A stretch of 64,000 bases of DNA. It comes from Pseudovibrio sp. Tun.PSC04-5.I4. GTDB taxonomy: Bacteria; Pseudomonadota; Alphaproteobacteria; Rhizobiales; Stappiaceae. The position numbers were made by a program, and so were the translations under genes. Below are positions 53,650 to 61,764 of this stretch, one piece after another. The stretch covers positions 2,492,501 through 2,556,500 of the forward strand of contig NZ_FNLB01000006.1 of the NCBI RefSeq assembly GCF_900104145.1. The letters run 5' to 3'. The notes beneath the pieces were generated by a model, which made no database searches, was not told where the DNA came from, and saw only the letters and a list, made by a program, of their open reading frames with translations. Numbering within the stretch: position 1 is the stretch's first letter; every line of letters starts with the position of its first letter.

Positions 53650-54467
53650 GTGGTTTTTCAAGTGAGTGGTTATCACTCCGTCGCAAAGCAGACAGGCGCG
53701 CGCGCAACAAAGACGTAATGAAGAGGTTCTGCTCCTGGGTTCTTGATCATTCGCCTGATGAAGCTCCGCTAAAACTAATTGATATTGCCGCGGGAACAGG
53801 CTCTTTTATCCTCGACCTAGCAGAGCATATAGGGCCTGACAGAGAGCAGCACTGGTTACTAATCGACAATGACCCTGAGTTGTTGAAGGTCGCCGAAAAC
53901 ACACCATCACCGTTTCCAAACACGAAGAAGAGAACAGATCTGTGCGAGCTCACTGATGTGGGTGCTTTAAAAATACTGGAAGGGCATCACGGTGTTGTAA
54001 CATCAGCCTTTTTGGATTTGGTCAGCGCGTATTGGCTGGATAGCTTTGTTGCGAGGATGAGGCAGCTGAAACTCCCTTTTCTGGCGGGGCTCTCTTACAA
54101 CGGTATTCTATTGAGCCAACCGTCTCACCCAACGGACAGGCTCATTCAACGGGCGTTTAACCAGCATCAAGCAACTGACAAAGGGTTCGGCTCTGCCTTA
54201 GGGCCGCTGAGCGGCTTTCATGCTCAAGAACGACTTATAAAGGCAGGATACTCTTGCTTCACTGGGCGATCTGATTGGAAATGCGGACCGGAAGAAGAAG
54301 CTTTGCAACTTGAGCTTTTGGCCGGATGGGCTATGGCGGCAAGAGAAATCGGCGTTACAGACAGCATCGTTGATGACTGGTTGGGTTATAGGAAAATTAC
54401 TGTTGAACGTGGGCATTCACATCTACAAGTCGGGCATGTGGATATAGTTGGTTTGCCTCCACAGTAG
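53646..54467 (+). CDS. Class I SAM-dependent methyltransferase
   Basis: A 273-residue methyltransferase. The N-terminal EWLSLRRKADRRARNKDVMK precedes motif I LIDIAAGTGSFILDLAEHIG (near 40-59), then WLLIDNDPELLKVAEN with the acidic ribose-binding residue, and VVTSAFLDLVSAYWLDSF as motif IV region. The start is TTG at 53646, overlapping the glycosyltransferase stop; conserved N-terminal residues support it over a later ATG at 53718. It ends the four-gene operon. The methyl acceptor is unknown, most likely the cluster product. Confidence 0.87.
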   Translation: MSGFSSEWLSLRRKADRRARNKDVMKRFCSWVLDHSPDEAPLKLIDIAAGTGSFILDLAEHIGPDREQHWLLIDNDPELLKVAENTPSPFPNTKKRTDLCELTDVGALKILEGHHGVVTSAFLDLVSAYWLDSFVARMRQLKLPFLAGLSYNGILLSQPSHPTDRLIQRAFNQHQATDKGFGSALGPLSGFHAQERLIKAGYSCFTGRSDWKCGPEEEALQLELLAGWAMAAREIGVTDSIVDDWLGYRKITVERGHSHLQVGHVDIVGLPPQ

Positions 54468-54515
54468 GTGCGGCTAGGAAGGCTTTTCGTACACGCTCAG
54501 AGGTTGCTTGGTGAG

Positions 54516-55085
54516 TTAGATGCCGCCATTTAGCAACAACAGAGCCTGCGTTAGAGCAAGAAGGCGCGGGCATCGAATTTTCTGGCGAATATACAATTGC
54601 TTGAGTTCTTCAAAGGGCAATTCGACAACTTCGATATCTTCGTCTTCATCCAGATTGCGGCTCTCAACGTTTTGCTCACCGGATGTGTATTCAGCCAGGA
54701 AAAAGTGAGCACGTTCTGCCAGGCGCGCCGGGTTGATGAAAACATTCGCCACTTTCTGCAAATTACGCAGATTGCAGCCCAGTTCTTCCTGTGCTTCCCG
54801 CAGGCATGCTTCTTCTATGGACAGGTCACTGATCTCAATTCCGCCAGCGCATGCCTCAAGGATTGTAATTTCTTCTGTTATGAAGGGCGCCACCCGCATT
54901 TGTTTGACCAACAGAACGGTTTGAGCATGCTTGTCAAAAGCAAGCACAGCTATTGAGTCACCGTAAACCCACACTGGATCAATTGTTGTATGCTCTCGGC
55001 CATCAGCATGCACAACCAGCACTTCCACCTCTTCCAGGCGGCCTTTTCCTTCATAAAGAGGAGTACGCCTAATCAGCTGCGGCAT
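54516..55085 (-). CDS. Nudix hydrolase (ADP-ribose pyrophosphatase-like)
   Basis: A 189-residue Nudix protein of the ADP-ribose/nucleoside-diphosphate-sugar pyrophosphatase type. VLLVKQMRVAPFI precedes the Nudix box GGIEISDLSIEEACLREAQE continuing with ELGC. The catalytic REAQEELG is intact; the earlier Glu of the box is Leu, a change sometimes tolerated. It converges with the methyltransferase and lies 98 bp downstream of the RibD-type gene on the same strand. A role in hydrolysing a nucleotide sugar or a pterin/pyrimidine diphosphate of the cluster is possible. Confidence 0.86.
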   Translation of the reverse strand: MPQLIRRTPLYEGKGRLEEVEVLVVHADGREHTTIDPVWVYGDSIAVLAFDKHAQTVLLVKQMRVAPFITEEITILEACAGGIEISDLSIEEACLREAQEELGCNLRNLQKVANVFINPARLAERAHFFLAEYTSGEQNVESRNLDEDEDIEVVELPFEELKQLYIRQKIRCPRLLALTQALLLLNGGI

Positions 55086-55183
55086 GAGTGCTATCCTTTT
55101 TCAACCTACATTGGGTTATAGGCAAGGATTACATCCCATAGAAGAGTTAAATCAATCGAGACACAGCCAAATCTCTGAAAAAA

Positions 55184-56038
55184 TCAGGACCTTAAGTCCA
55201 AGTCAGCCAGCATATCTACCCCAAGAGGATACCAGTTTACCTGAGGGCGAATCGCTTGTGAGAGGTAGTCAATTGCAGGGAGTTGCAAACCACGTGGTCC
55301 GGAGCCGATGATCAGCGGTGCGATCATCAAATGAAGCCTATCGAGCATTCCAAGTTCTAAAAACCGCGAGAGCGTCCATGCACCGCCTTCCACCAGAATA
55401 CACCGGAATTCACGGAGAACGTGGCGTATCTCAGCACAGGACAATCGCCCTTTCGCATCTGGTCGCAATTGGACGCACTCAACTCCATCTGGGTATCTAA
55501 CTGGTGCATCCATTCGGGTAATTACGATGCGGCGTGCGCTCGTATCTTGCAACAAAACACTGTCTCTGGGCATGCGGGCGTATGGGTCAATCACAATACG
55601 GGCTGGGTTTCGGCCACTCACATGGCGCACAGTTAGCTTTGGATTATCTGTTACGGCTGTCCCGACCCCAACAACAACGGCATCACATAGTGCCCGCAAA
55701 CGATGGAGATGAACCAGAGCCTCGGGACTACTGACATAGTTGGAGTCCCCTGTCACCGTTGCAATCCGGCCATCGACAGATTGACCTAACTGCCCAATAA
55801 CAAACTGTTTTTCTGCGGAGCACAACAGTGAAAAAGAACTGGCATATCCTTTGAGGTTGGGTGCTCGCCTTTCAAAAGAGGCAGTCAGGATCTCCTGCCA
55901 TTCTTCCGGAGACAGGAGAGGATGAGGTTGCATCAACGATTTCTCACAGATAAGCCGTGAGCTCTCTGCATTTTCCTGCATTTGCATTGGCAACGGTTGA
56001 CCTCTGTCCATCAGGCCCCCTTGTTTTGGCGAGTTCAC
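55184..56038 (-). CDS. Stand-alone RibD-type reductase
   Basis: A 284-residue protein. After about 75 unassigned residues comes a RibD C-terminal (dihydrofolate-reductase-fold) domain: GQLGQSVDGRIATVTGDSNY, LRALCDAVVVGVGTAVTDNP, ARIVIDPYARMP and ILVEGGAWTLSRFLELGMLD. Such domains reduce the ribosyl side chain of 5-amino-6-ribosylamino-uracil phosphate in riboflavin synthesis with NADPH. The deaminase domain of normal RibD is absent, and no rib genes are near, so a role in the neighbouring pterin-like cluster is more likely than in flavin synthesis. Confidence 0.87.
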   Translation of the reverse strand: MNSPKQGGLMDRGQPLPMQMQENAESSRLICEKSLMQPHPLLSPEEWQEILTASFERRAPNLKGYASSFSLLCSAEKQFVIGQLGQSVDGRIATVTGDSNYVSSPEALVHLHRLRALCDAVVVGVGTAVTDNPKLTVRHVSGRNPARIVIDPYARMPRDSVLLQDTSARRIVITRMDAPVRYPDGVECVQLRPDAKGRLSCAEIRHVLREFRCILVEGGAWTLSRFLELGMLDRLHLMIAPLIIGSGPRGLQLPAIDYLSQAIRPQVNWYPLGVDMLADLDLRS

Positions 56039-56148
56039 AGCTTCCCTCTCCCTAGGTTAGCATAGTGGTATCGAAGCTCCGTCTCCCTGTCGATCAGGAG
56101 ATTGCAGGGGCTCGCCAAGAACCTATGGGATTACTGGGAGAAAACAGT

Positions 56149-56706
56149 ATGGGCAAAACAGTTGCAGGTTATTCGGCAATGGCCAAATTTTACCATTGGG
56201 TCATGGCGATACTGGTTTTGATAATGGTGCCGATGGGCCTAATTATGACGGACCTTTCTGGCGGTGCATTGCAAAACACTCTCTATTTTTATCATAAAAG
56301 TATTGGTATTCTTTTGTTTTTTCTGGTGGCGCTTCGGCTGTTTCAACATTGGGTTACACCTGCCCCAAAGGTTCCAGCCAGCCTCCCCGTCCACCTGCGG
56401 ATCATCTCAAGGGTTCTTCATGGACTGATTTATCTCGTGTTGATCGTAAATCCAATTTTGGGCTGGATCGGCCTTTCCCTTTATGGCGCGCCTATGCCGT
56501 TCTTTGGGCTCTTTAATCTCCCTTCCGTTGTTGCGCAGGATAAGCCAAATGCAGAAAGTATCCTGGACTTTCACGCAACCATCGGTGTCGTCTTTGCATG
56601 GCTGATTACCCTACATATTTTGGCAGGGCTTTATCATTGGCTCATTGCGAAAGACGGCATTATCGAGCGGATGACAACAGCGCCTTATCAACGTCCCCCT
56701 GACTAA
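56149..56706 (+). CDS. Cytochrome b561 family protein
   Basis: A 185-residue four-helix membrane cytochrome. Haem-ligand histidines are visible in AKFYHWVMAILVLIM, LYFYHKSIGILLFFLVALRL, ILDFHATIGVVFAWLITLHI and GLYHWLI, as in bacterial CybB/YodB. It would pass electrons between quinol and a periplasmic acceptor such as superoxide. The ATG at 56149 with CTGGGAG upstream is preferred to one 84 bp earlier. Its stop overlaps the end of cobK by 4 bp on the other strand. No link with B12 synthesis is shown. Confidence 0.92.
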   Translation: MGKTVAGYSAMAKFYHWVMAILVLIMVPMGLIMTDLSGGALQNTLYFYHKSIGILLFFLVALRLFQHWVTPAPKVPASLPVHLRIISRVLHGLIYLVLIVNPILGWIGLSLYGAPMPFFGLFNLPSVVAQDKPNAESILDFHATIGVVFAWLITLHILAGLYHWLIAKDGIIERMTTAPYQRPPD

Positions 56707-57461
56707 GATAGTGCAGTGGTAAAATGTTGACGCAGTACGCTCAAAACTTCCTGCGAGGTGCCGATAGCACGCCTGACTGAATATTTTGGGCGCTTCAGCA
56801 TTGCAACGGGTAAGCCGAGTTCCCTAGCTGCGTGAATTTTGCTGTAAGATGCTGTACCACCACTGTTTTTACTGATGACCCAATCGATTTGGTGATCTTG
56901 CATAAGCTTGGCTTCATCCTGCCAGTGCGCCGTGGGTAAGCCGCACACATAAATTGCATTACTTAATCGGTCACGGGGTGCAGGTGGTTCGATACTACGG
57001 ATTAAATAAGTCAGATCTGGCCGTAATGCTAACGGCGCGGCTACCTTGGTACTTGCAGCAAAAAACACTCTTTTATCTTCTGGAATAAGAGACAAAGCGT
57101 GTTCCAGATCTGAAACAAAATGCCAGTTATCTTCTAAAACGGACTGCCACTCTGATCGCTGAAATTGTATTAGATGTATATCGCAGAGAGCACACGCCTG
57201 AACAGCATTTGCGGTAATTTGCGCGGCATAAGGATGGGTTGCATCAATGACTGCATCTATCTTGTTTTCGCGCAGATAGGAGGCAAGACCCTCAGCTCCG
57301 CCAAAGCCTCCGATACGGGTGGGAGCAGCCAGAGGTTTTGGTTGTTTGGTTACACCTGCCAATGAAGCTGTAATGTCAAAAGAAGTTTTAGTTACAAGGA
57401 GTTCAACAAGTTGCCGCGCTGCTTTGGTTCCGGCCAAAATGAGGAGCTTTGGCTTTCTCAT
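56703..57461 (-). CDS. cobK: Precorrin-6A (cobalt-precorrin-6A) reductase
   Basis: A 252-residue CobK/CbiJ. Start RKPKLLILAGTKAARQLVEL, then RIGGFGGAEGLASYLRENKI, the family motif VIDATHPYAAQIT (near 92-104), and WVISKNSGGTASYSKIHAAR near the C-terminus. It reduces precorrin-6A with NADPH after ring contraction and C1 deacylation. It overlaps cbiD by 4 bp, so translation is coupled. CobK and CbiJ cannot be told apart by eye; the CbiD partner suggests cobalt-containing intermediates. Confidence 0.92.
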   Translation of the reverse strand: MRKPKLLILAGTKAARQLVELLVTKTSFDITASLAGVTKQPKPLAAPTRIGGFGGAEGLASYLRENKIDAVIDATHPYAAQITANAVQACALCDIHLIQFQRSEWQSVLEDNWHFVSDLEHALSLIPEDKRVFFAASTKVAAPLALRPDLTYLIRSIEPPAPRDRLSNAIYVCGLPTAHWQDEAKLMQDHQIDWVISKNSGGTASYSKIHAARELGLPVAMLKRPKYSVRRAIGTSQEVLSVLRQHFTTALS

Positions 57462-58582
57462 GCAGGCACCTTTCTGCTCTCAACCCGAGACGTAAAAGGA
57501 GCGTGGCCGAGGATTTTCCCAGAACGATCTACTGCATACACTTCCAATTCCACGGGAGCGGCACGGAGAATAACAAGAGCGGCGCGTTGAGCTTGCTCTG
57601 CAATTATTCTGCCAATATCCAGACCCTCGTTTTCTGCCAATTGCGACACACGAGACACCAGCTTTGCCTGCCGTGTTGCAGATAATAGCTCATCAGATGC
57701 GCCGGCTTTTTCCAGCAGTTCCGCCAGATCAGCAAAATCGACTGAGGATCGCGCGGAATGAAGATCCAGCGCGCCTTGAGCCAACTTCGTTAGTTTGGCA
57801 ATACCGCCCGATATGGTGAGTTTAGCAACAGGATGCGCACGCAAATATTTGAGTAAACCGCCTGAAAAATCACCCATGTCCAAGTAGGCACGTTCAGGCA
57901 ATTTTGGATATATGGCTCGCAGTGCATCCTCTGATGTGGCTCCGGTCGCCGCAGCTACGTGGGTCAAGCCGGTTGCTCTGGCCACATCAACGCCGCGATG
58001 AATGGAGGCTATCCACGCTGCGCATGAAAATGGACGAACAATACCCGTGGTGCCGAGGATCGAGATACCGCCAATAATACCAAGCCGCCCGTTCATGGTT
58101 TTTAAGGCAAGCTCTTCCCCTTTGGGAACAGAGATTTCCACCTTAACCGCCAATGGCTTTTGATAATGCTCTGAGACCTTCTGCAACTCGGCGATAATCA
58201 TTGAACGCGGAACAGGATTGATTGCAGGTTCGCCCACTGGAATTGGCAGACCCGGTTGCGTCACTGTGCCCACACCCTGCCCTGCTAGGAATTTCACGCC
58301 TGAGATAGTGGGATCAAGCGTGACTTTCACCATTATCAAGGCCCCATGCGTGACATCAGGATCATCTCCCGCATCTTTTATGATGCCGACCAATGCACTG
58401 GTATCACACAGCTCTTCCTTCGCCAAAGCAAAGGCTGGCGTCCCGCCACGCGGTAGACTAATCGTTACCGGATCAGGAAACTCACCCGAAAGCAGAGCTG
58501 TATAAGCAGCCTTGGCCGCGGCAGTCGCACATGCGCCTGTCGTCCAACCTGATCTCAGCTTTTTCTGCTCCGGTTTTTCCAT
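57458..58582 (-). CDS. cbiD: Cobalt-precorrin-5B C1-methyltransferase
   Basis: A 374-residue CbiD. The N-terminus KLRSGWTTGACATAAAKAAY is the family signature; later come VTISLPRGGTPAFALAKEEL, GIVKDAGDDPDVTHGA-type sequence (here GIIKDAGDDPDVTHGALIMV), VGTVTQPGLPIPVGEPAINP and ILGTTGIVRPFSCAAWI. It methylates C1 in the anaerobic-type route; it replaces CobF. The ATG at 58582 is chosen because the family starts here; an open frame extends 148 codons upstream without family sequence. It is first in a two-gene unit with cobK and diverges from cobA. Confidence 0.95.
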   Translation of the reverse strand: MEKPEQKKLRSGWTTGACATAAAKAAYTALLSGEFPDPVTISLPRGGTPAFALAKEELCDTSALVGIIKDAGDDPDVTHGALIMVKVTLDPTISGVKFLAGQGVGTVTQPGLPIPVGEPAINPVPRSMIIAELQKVSEHYQKPLAVKVEISVPKGEELALKTMNGRLGIIGGISILGTTGIVRPFSCAAWIASIHRGVDVARATGLTHVAAATGATSEDALRAIYPKLPERAYLDMGDFSGGLLKYLRAHPVAKLTISGGIAKLTKLAQGALDLHSARSSVDFADLAELLEKAGASDELLSATRQAKLVSRVSQLAENEGLDIGRIIAEQAQRAALVILRAAPVELEVYAVDRSGKILGHAPFTSRVESRKVPA

Positions 58583-58783
58583 GCAGCGACTATACAGATT
58601 TAACCCCGAAGACCAAGCAGAAGGCTTTGGTTGGCCTGCACTTTTATGCCAATTTGACTGGCCCTCACATTGCCTTGTGGATGCTGGTTTTCCGCAGCAT
58701 GGGATATTGGCTAAGACTTGGACTTCCTTTGGTTTTGCGGGTAATCTGCTACGCAAAATTCCATAAAACCCAGCGAGCTGTTT

Positions 58784-59614
58784 GTGTCTGATTTCTCCAT
58801 ACCTGATTTTGACTTTCCTACACTCGAAAAAGGCTGGGTTTGGCTGGCTGGCGCAGGGCCGGGTGACCCCGGTTTGTTGAGTTTGCATGCTCTTAACGGC
58901 CTCCGACAGGCGGATATTATTGTTTACGACGCGTTGGTAGACACTCGTATTCTCAGTTTTGCAAAGCCGGACGCTGAAATTATCTATGCGGGTAAGCGCG
59001 GCGGCAAACCCTCTCCCAAACAGCAAGACATTTCGCTCAAACTGGTAGAGCTGGCTCAGGCTGGTAAACGTGTCCTCCGGCTCAAAGGAGGTGATCCCTT
59101 CGTATTTGGACGTGGTGGTGAAGAGGCCTTAGCGCTGGTTGATGCCGGTATTCCGTTCCGCATTATTCCCGGAATTACAGCCGGCGTTGGTGGATTGGCC
59201 TATGCAGGTATTCCCTCTACCCATCGCGGAATTAATCAGGCGGTTACTTTCCTGACAGGTCATGACCAGAATGGGGTTGCTCCAGACCAGCTGGACTGGG
59301 ATGCTCTTGCTAAAGGTTCACCGGTGATCGTTATGTACATGGCAATGAAACATCTGGAGCTGATTGCGCAAAAACTGATGAATGGCGGCAGAAACCCAAG
59401 TGAGCCAGTCGCTATTATTTGCGATGCGACCCTTGAAACACAGCGTATTCTGGAGGTTACCTTGGGAACTTGCGCATCCGAGGCAGAAGCATCCGAGATG
59501 AAGCCACCTGCAATTGTAGTGCTTGGAGAGGTGGTGAATTTGCGATCACAGCTCAACTGGATTGATCAAGTCTCTCAAAACCGAATGACTGAAGCGACAG
59601 AGGAACCTGTTTGA
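58784..59614 (+). CDS. cobA: Uroporphyrinogen-III C-methyltransferase
   Basis: A 276-residue SUMT. It starts with GTG at 58784. WLAGAGPGDPGLLSLHALNG, IVYDALVD, YAGKRGGKPSPKQQDISLKL, VLRLKGGDPFVFGRGGEEAL and ITAGVGGLAYAGIPSTHRGI are the classical motifs. The enzyme methylates C2 and C7 to form precorrin-2, the branch to B12 and sirohaem. There is no CysG dehydrogenase fusion. Its stop overlaps the ATG of cobB. Confidence 0.96.
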   Translation: MSDFSIPDFDFPTLEKGWVWLAGAGPGDPGLLSLHALNGLRQADIIVYDALVDTRILSFAKPDAEIIYAGKRGGKPSPKQQDISLKLVELAQAGKRVLRLKGGDPFVFGRGGEEALALVDAGIPFRIIPGITAGVGGLAYAGIPSTHRGINQAVTFLTGHDQNGVAPDQLDWDALAKGSPVIVMYMAMKHLELIAQKLMNGGRNPSEPVAIICDATLETQRILEVTLGTCASEAEASEMKPPAIVVLGEVVNLRSQLNWIDQVSQNRMTEATEEPV

Positions 59615-60972
59615 TGACTATCGCAAAAGGCTTTGTGATTGCGGCTCCTTCATCTGGTGCCGGGAAGACCACGGTTACACTCGCTCTTTTGCGTGCCTTG
59701 CGGGAAACGGGCCTGCGCATTGCTTCAGGTAAATCTGGCCCGGACTATATCGACCCGGCATTTCATGAGGCAGCTTCTGGTCGGTCTTGCCTCAATTATG
59801 ATGCATGGGCCATGTCACTTGCTCAGCTTTCATTGAATGCGACTGAGCAGGAAAAGCATACTGATATTGTGGTGATTGAAGGCGCAATGGGCCTTTATGA
59901 CGGCGCCGCTGATGGGTCTGGCTCAGTCGCTGAGCTCGCCACACATTTGGGCCTACCCATTATTCTGGTGGTGGATTGCAAATCACAATCCCAATCAGTT
60001 GCGGCCTTGGTTCATGGCTTCATGACCTACAAAAGCCCGTCCCATGTTGTTGGCGTTATCCTCAACCGAGTTGGGTCTGAACGACATGAGAGATTGCTCC
60101 GGCGGGCGCTCGATCCACTAAGCGTGATTGTTCTTGGGGCATTCTATCGGTCCGATGAGCTCACATTGCCAGAACGACACCTCGGACTAGTGCAAGCTGG
60201 CGAGCGAGAAGATCTGGAAACGTTTTTGCAGCATGCTGGCGAAACTGCGAAGAACAGTGTGGACGTCCCAGCATTGCTGAGCCTCGCTCAGATTCTTGCT
60301 ATTCCTGCGCGTGAAAACAAGGAGCTGACCGGCATAAGCCATTTACCACCGCTAGGTCAGCACATTGCGATTGCAAAGGATATCGCCTTTGCCTTTTGTT
60401 ATGATCATCTGCTGGATGACTGGCAGCGGCATGGTGCAACACTCTCGTTTTTCTCACCGCTTGCGAATGAAGCTCCGCACGCTGATGCGGAAGCTGTGTT
60501 TCTAAGCGGCGGATATCCGGAACTTCATGCTGAAAAGCTTGCCGATGCGAGCCGTTTCAAAGCTGGGATGAAGGCGGCGGCCAGCGCAGGTAAGCTCATT
60601 TACGGTGAGTGCGGTGGCTATATGGTTTTGGGTGAAACCCTGATTGATAAGCAGGGTGTTGGTCACGAAATGTTGGGTTTACTGCCTATTGAAACCAGCT
60701 TTGCCAAGCGAAAGCTACATTTGGGATACCGGCAACTGAAGCCGACAGAAGCGGCAATCGAGGCCGGTTTGCCTTGGGCCAAGCCTCTCGGCGCTCATGA
60801 GTTCCACTATTCAACTGTTACCGCAAAACAAGATGCACCTGCTTTGTTTGAAGCCAAGGATGCCGAGCATACGGACCTTGGTGAAATGGGACACATCAAC
60901 GGGCGCGCGATGGGATCTTTCGCCCATGTGGTGGCAGAAAGAAGCGAAGAGTGGTGGTCCGCTTCTTCCTGA
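59614..60972 (+). CDS. cobB: Cobyrinate/hydrogenobyrinate a,c-diamide synthase
   Basis: A 452-residue CobB/CbiA. The N-terminal ATP-dependent synthetase domain has VIAAPSSGAGKTTVTLALLR and SGKSGPDYIDPAFHEAASGR, then VVIEGAMGLYDGAADGSGS. The C-terminal glutaminase-like domain has VFLSGGYPELHAEKLA and the nucleophile segment IYGECGGYMVLGETL, and ends with GSFAHVVA. It amidates the a and c side chains. Start overlaps cobA stop (TGATG). It converges with cobM, 12 bp away. Confidence 0.95.
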   Translation: MTIAKGFVIAAPSSGAGKTTVTLALLRALRETGLRIASGKSGPDYIDPAFHEAASGRSCLNYDAWAMSLAQLSLNATEQEKHTDIVVIEGAMGLYDGAADGSGSVAELATHLGLPIILVVDCKSQSQSVAALVHGFMTYKSPSHVVGVILNRVGSERHERLLRRALDPLSVIVLGAFYRSDELTLPERHLGLVQAGEREDLETFLQHAGETAKNSVDVPALLSLAQILAIPARENKELTGISHLPPLGQHIAIAKDIAFAFCYDHLLDDWQRHGATLSFFSPLANEAPHADAEAVFLSGGYPELHAEKLADASRFKAGMKAAASAGKLIYGECGGYMVLGETLIDKQGVGHEMLGLLPIETSFAKRKLHLGYRQLKPTEAAIEAGLPWAKPLGAHEFHYSTVTAKQDAPALFEAKDAEHTDLGEMGHINGRAMGSFAHVVAERSEEWWSASS

Positions 60973-60984
60973 TATCGGGCTTTG

Positions 60985-61764
60985 TTACACGGAAGCCTTA
61001 GCTTTTTTCTTAGGCCGCAGAACGTGAACGTGGTTGGCATCATAGAGCGCGCTGTCGCGGAACTCTTTGCCAGCCTTCAACGCAGGACCAACGAAAATCA
61101 ATGCCGTGCGGGTGATCTTCGACGCCTTTACCTTCTCGCGAATGGTTGCCAGCGTGCCGTGAATGAAGAACTCATCTGGCCAGCCAACACGATACGCGAT
61201 GATCACCGGGCAATCCTCACCATAAAGCGGGGCCAACTTGCGGTAGATCTCACCCAGATTCCGAACGCTAAGATGGATCGCGAGCGTTGCACCTGACTTA
61301 CCGAGCGTTTCCAAATCCTCGCCTTCAGGCATGCCGGAGGATTTCATAGAAGTTCGGGTGACGATGATGGTCTGTGCAACTTCCGGGATAGTAAGCTCAG
61401 TTTTCAACGCAGCAGCAGCAGCAGCAAACGCTGGTACACCGGGCGTCACATCATAGTCGATCTCCAGAGCATCCAACCGGCGCATTTGTTCCGCTGTTGC
61501 ACCGTAGATGGACGGATCACCAGAGTGAACGCGGGCGACATCCAACCCTTGTTTATGCGCTTTTTCCATCTCATCGATGATTTCGCCCAGTGTCATGGAT
61601 GCCGTATCCATCACCAATGCATCATCTGGCGCTGCTTCAACAATTGCAGGTGGTACCAGTGAACCAGCGTAAAGGCAGACCTTGCACTTCTCGATAAGTT
61701 TGAGGCCGCGAACCGTGATGAGTTCCGGATCTCCGGGACCCGCTCCAATAAAATGTACTGTCAC
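60985..61764 (-). CDS. cobM: Precorrin-4 C11-methyltransferase
   Basis: A 259-residue CobM/CbiF. It begins VHFIGAGPGDPELITVRG, then YAGSLVPPAIVEAAP, VARVHSGDPSIYGATAEQMR, VTPGVPAFAAAAAALKTELT and PVIIAYRVGWPDEFF, all family motifs. It methylates C11. The start overlaps the CbiG-CobJ fusion stop by 4 bp. The order cobI, cbiG-cobJ, cobM follows the pathway order. Confidence 0.95.
   Translation of the reverse strand: MTVHFIGAGPGDPELITVRGLKLIEKCKVCLYAGSLVPPAIVEAAPDDALVMDTASMTLGEIIDEMEKAHKQGLDVARVHSGDPSIYGATAEQMRRLDALEIDYDVTPGVPAFAAAAAALKTELTIPEVAQTIIVTRTSMKSSGMPEGEDLETLGKSGATLAIHLSVRNLGEIYRKLAPLYGEDCPVIIAYRVGWPDEFFIHGTLATIREKVKASKITRTALIFVGPALKAGKEFRDSALYDANHVHVLRPKKKAKASV

Noticed and set aside
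54597..54956. A plus-strand frame of 119 codons opposite the Nudix gene
   Set aside because: It is the antisense shadow of a conserved Nudix coding region.
56149..56706. Cytochrome b561 as a member of the cobalamin or pterin clusters
   Set aside because: It overlaps cobK only tail to tail, and nothing in its sequence ties it to either pathway.
58583..58783. Possible cobalamin riboswitch between cbiD and cobA
   Set aside because: I looked on both strands for the conserved B12-box and the GCCACTG-type core and found neither. Only a weak 7 bp hairpin (TTTTGCG/CGCAAAA) is present.
58583..59026. Upstream extension of cbiD by 148 codons
   Set aside because: The frame is open but the sequence is unlike CbiD, overlaps cobA on the other strand, and the family starts at 58582.
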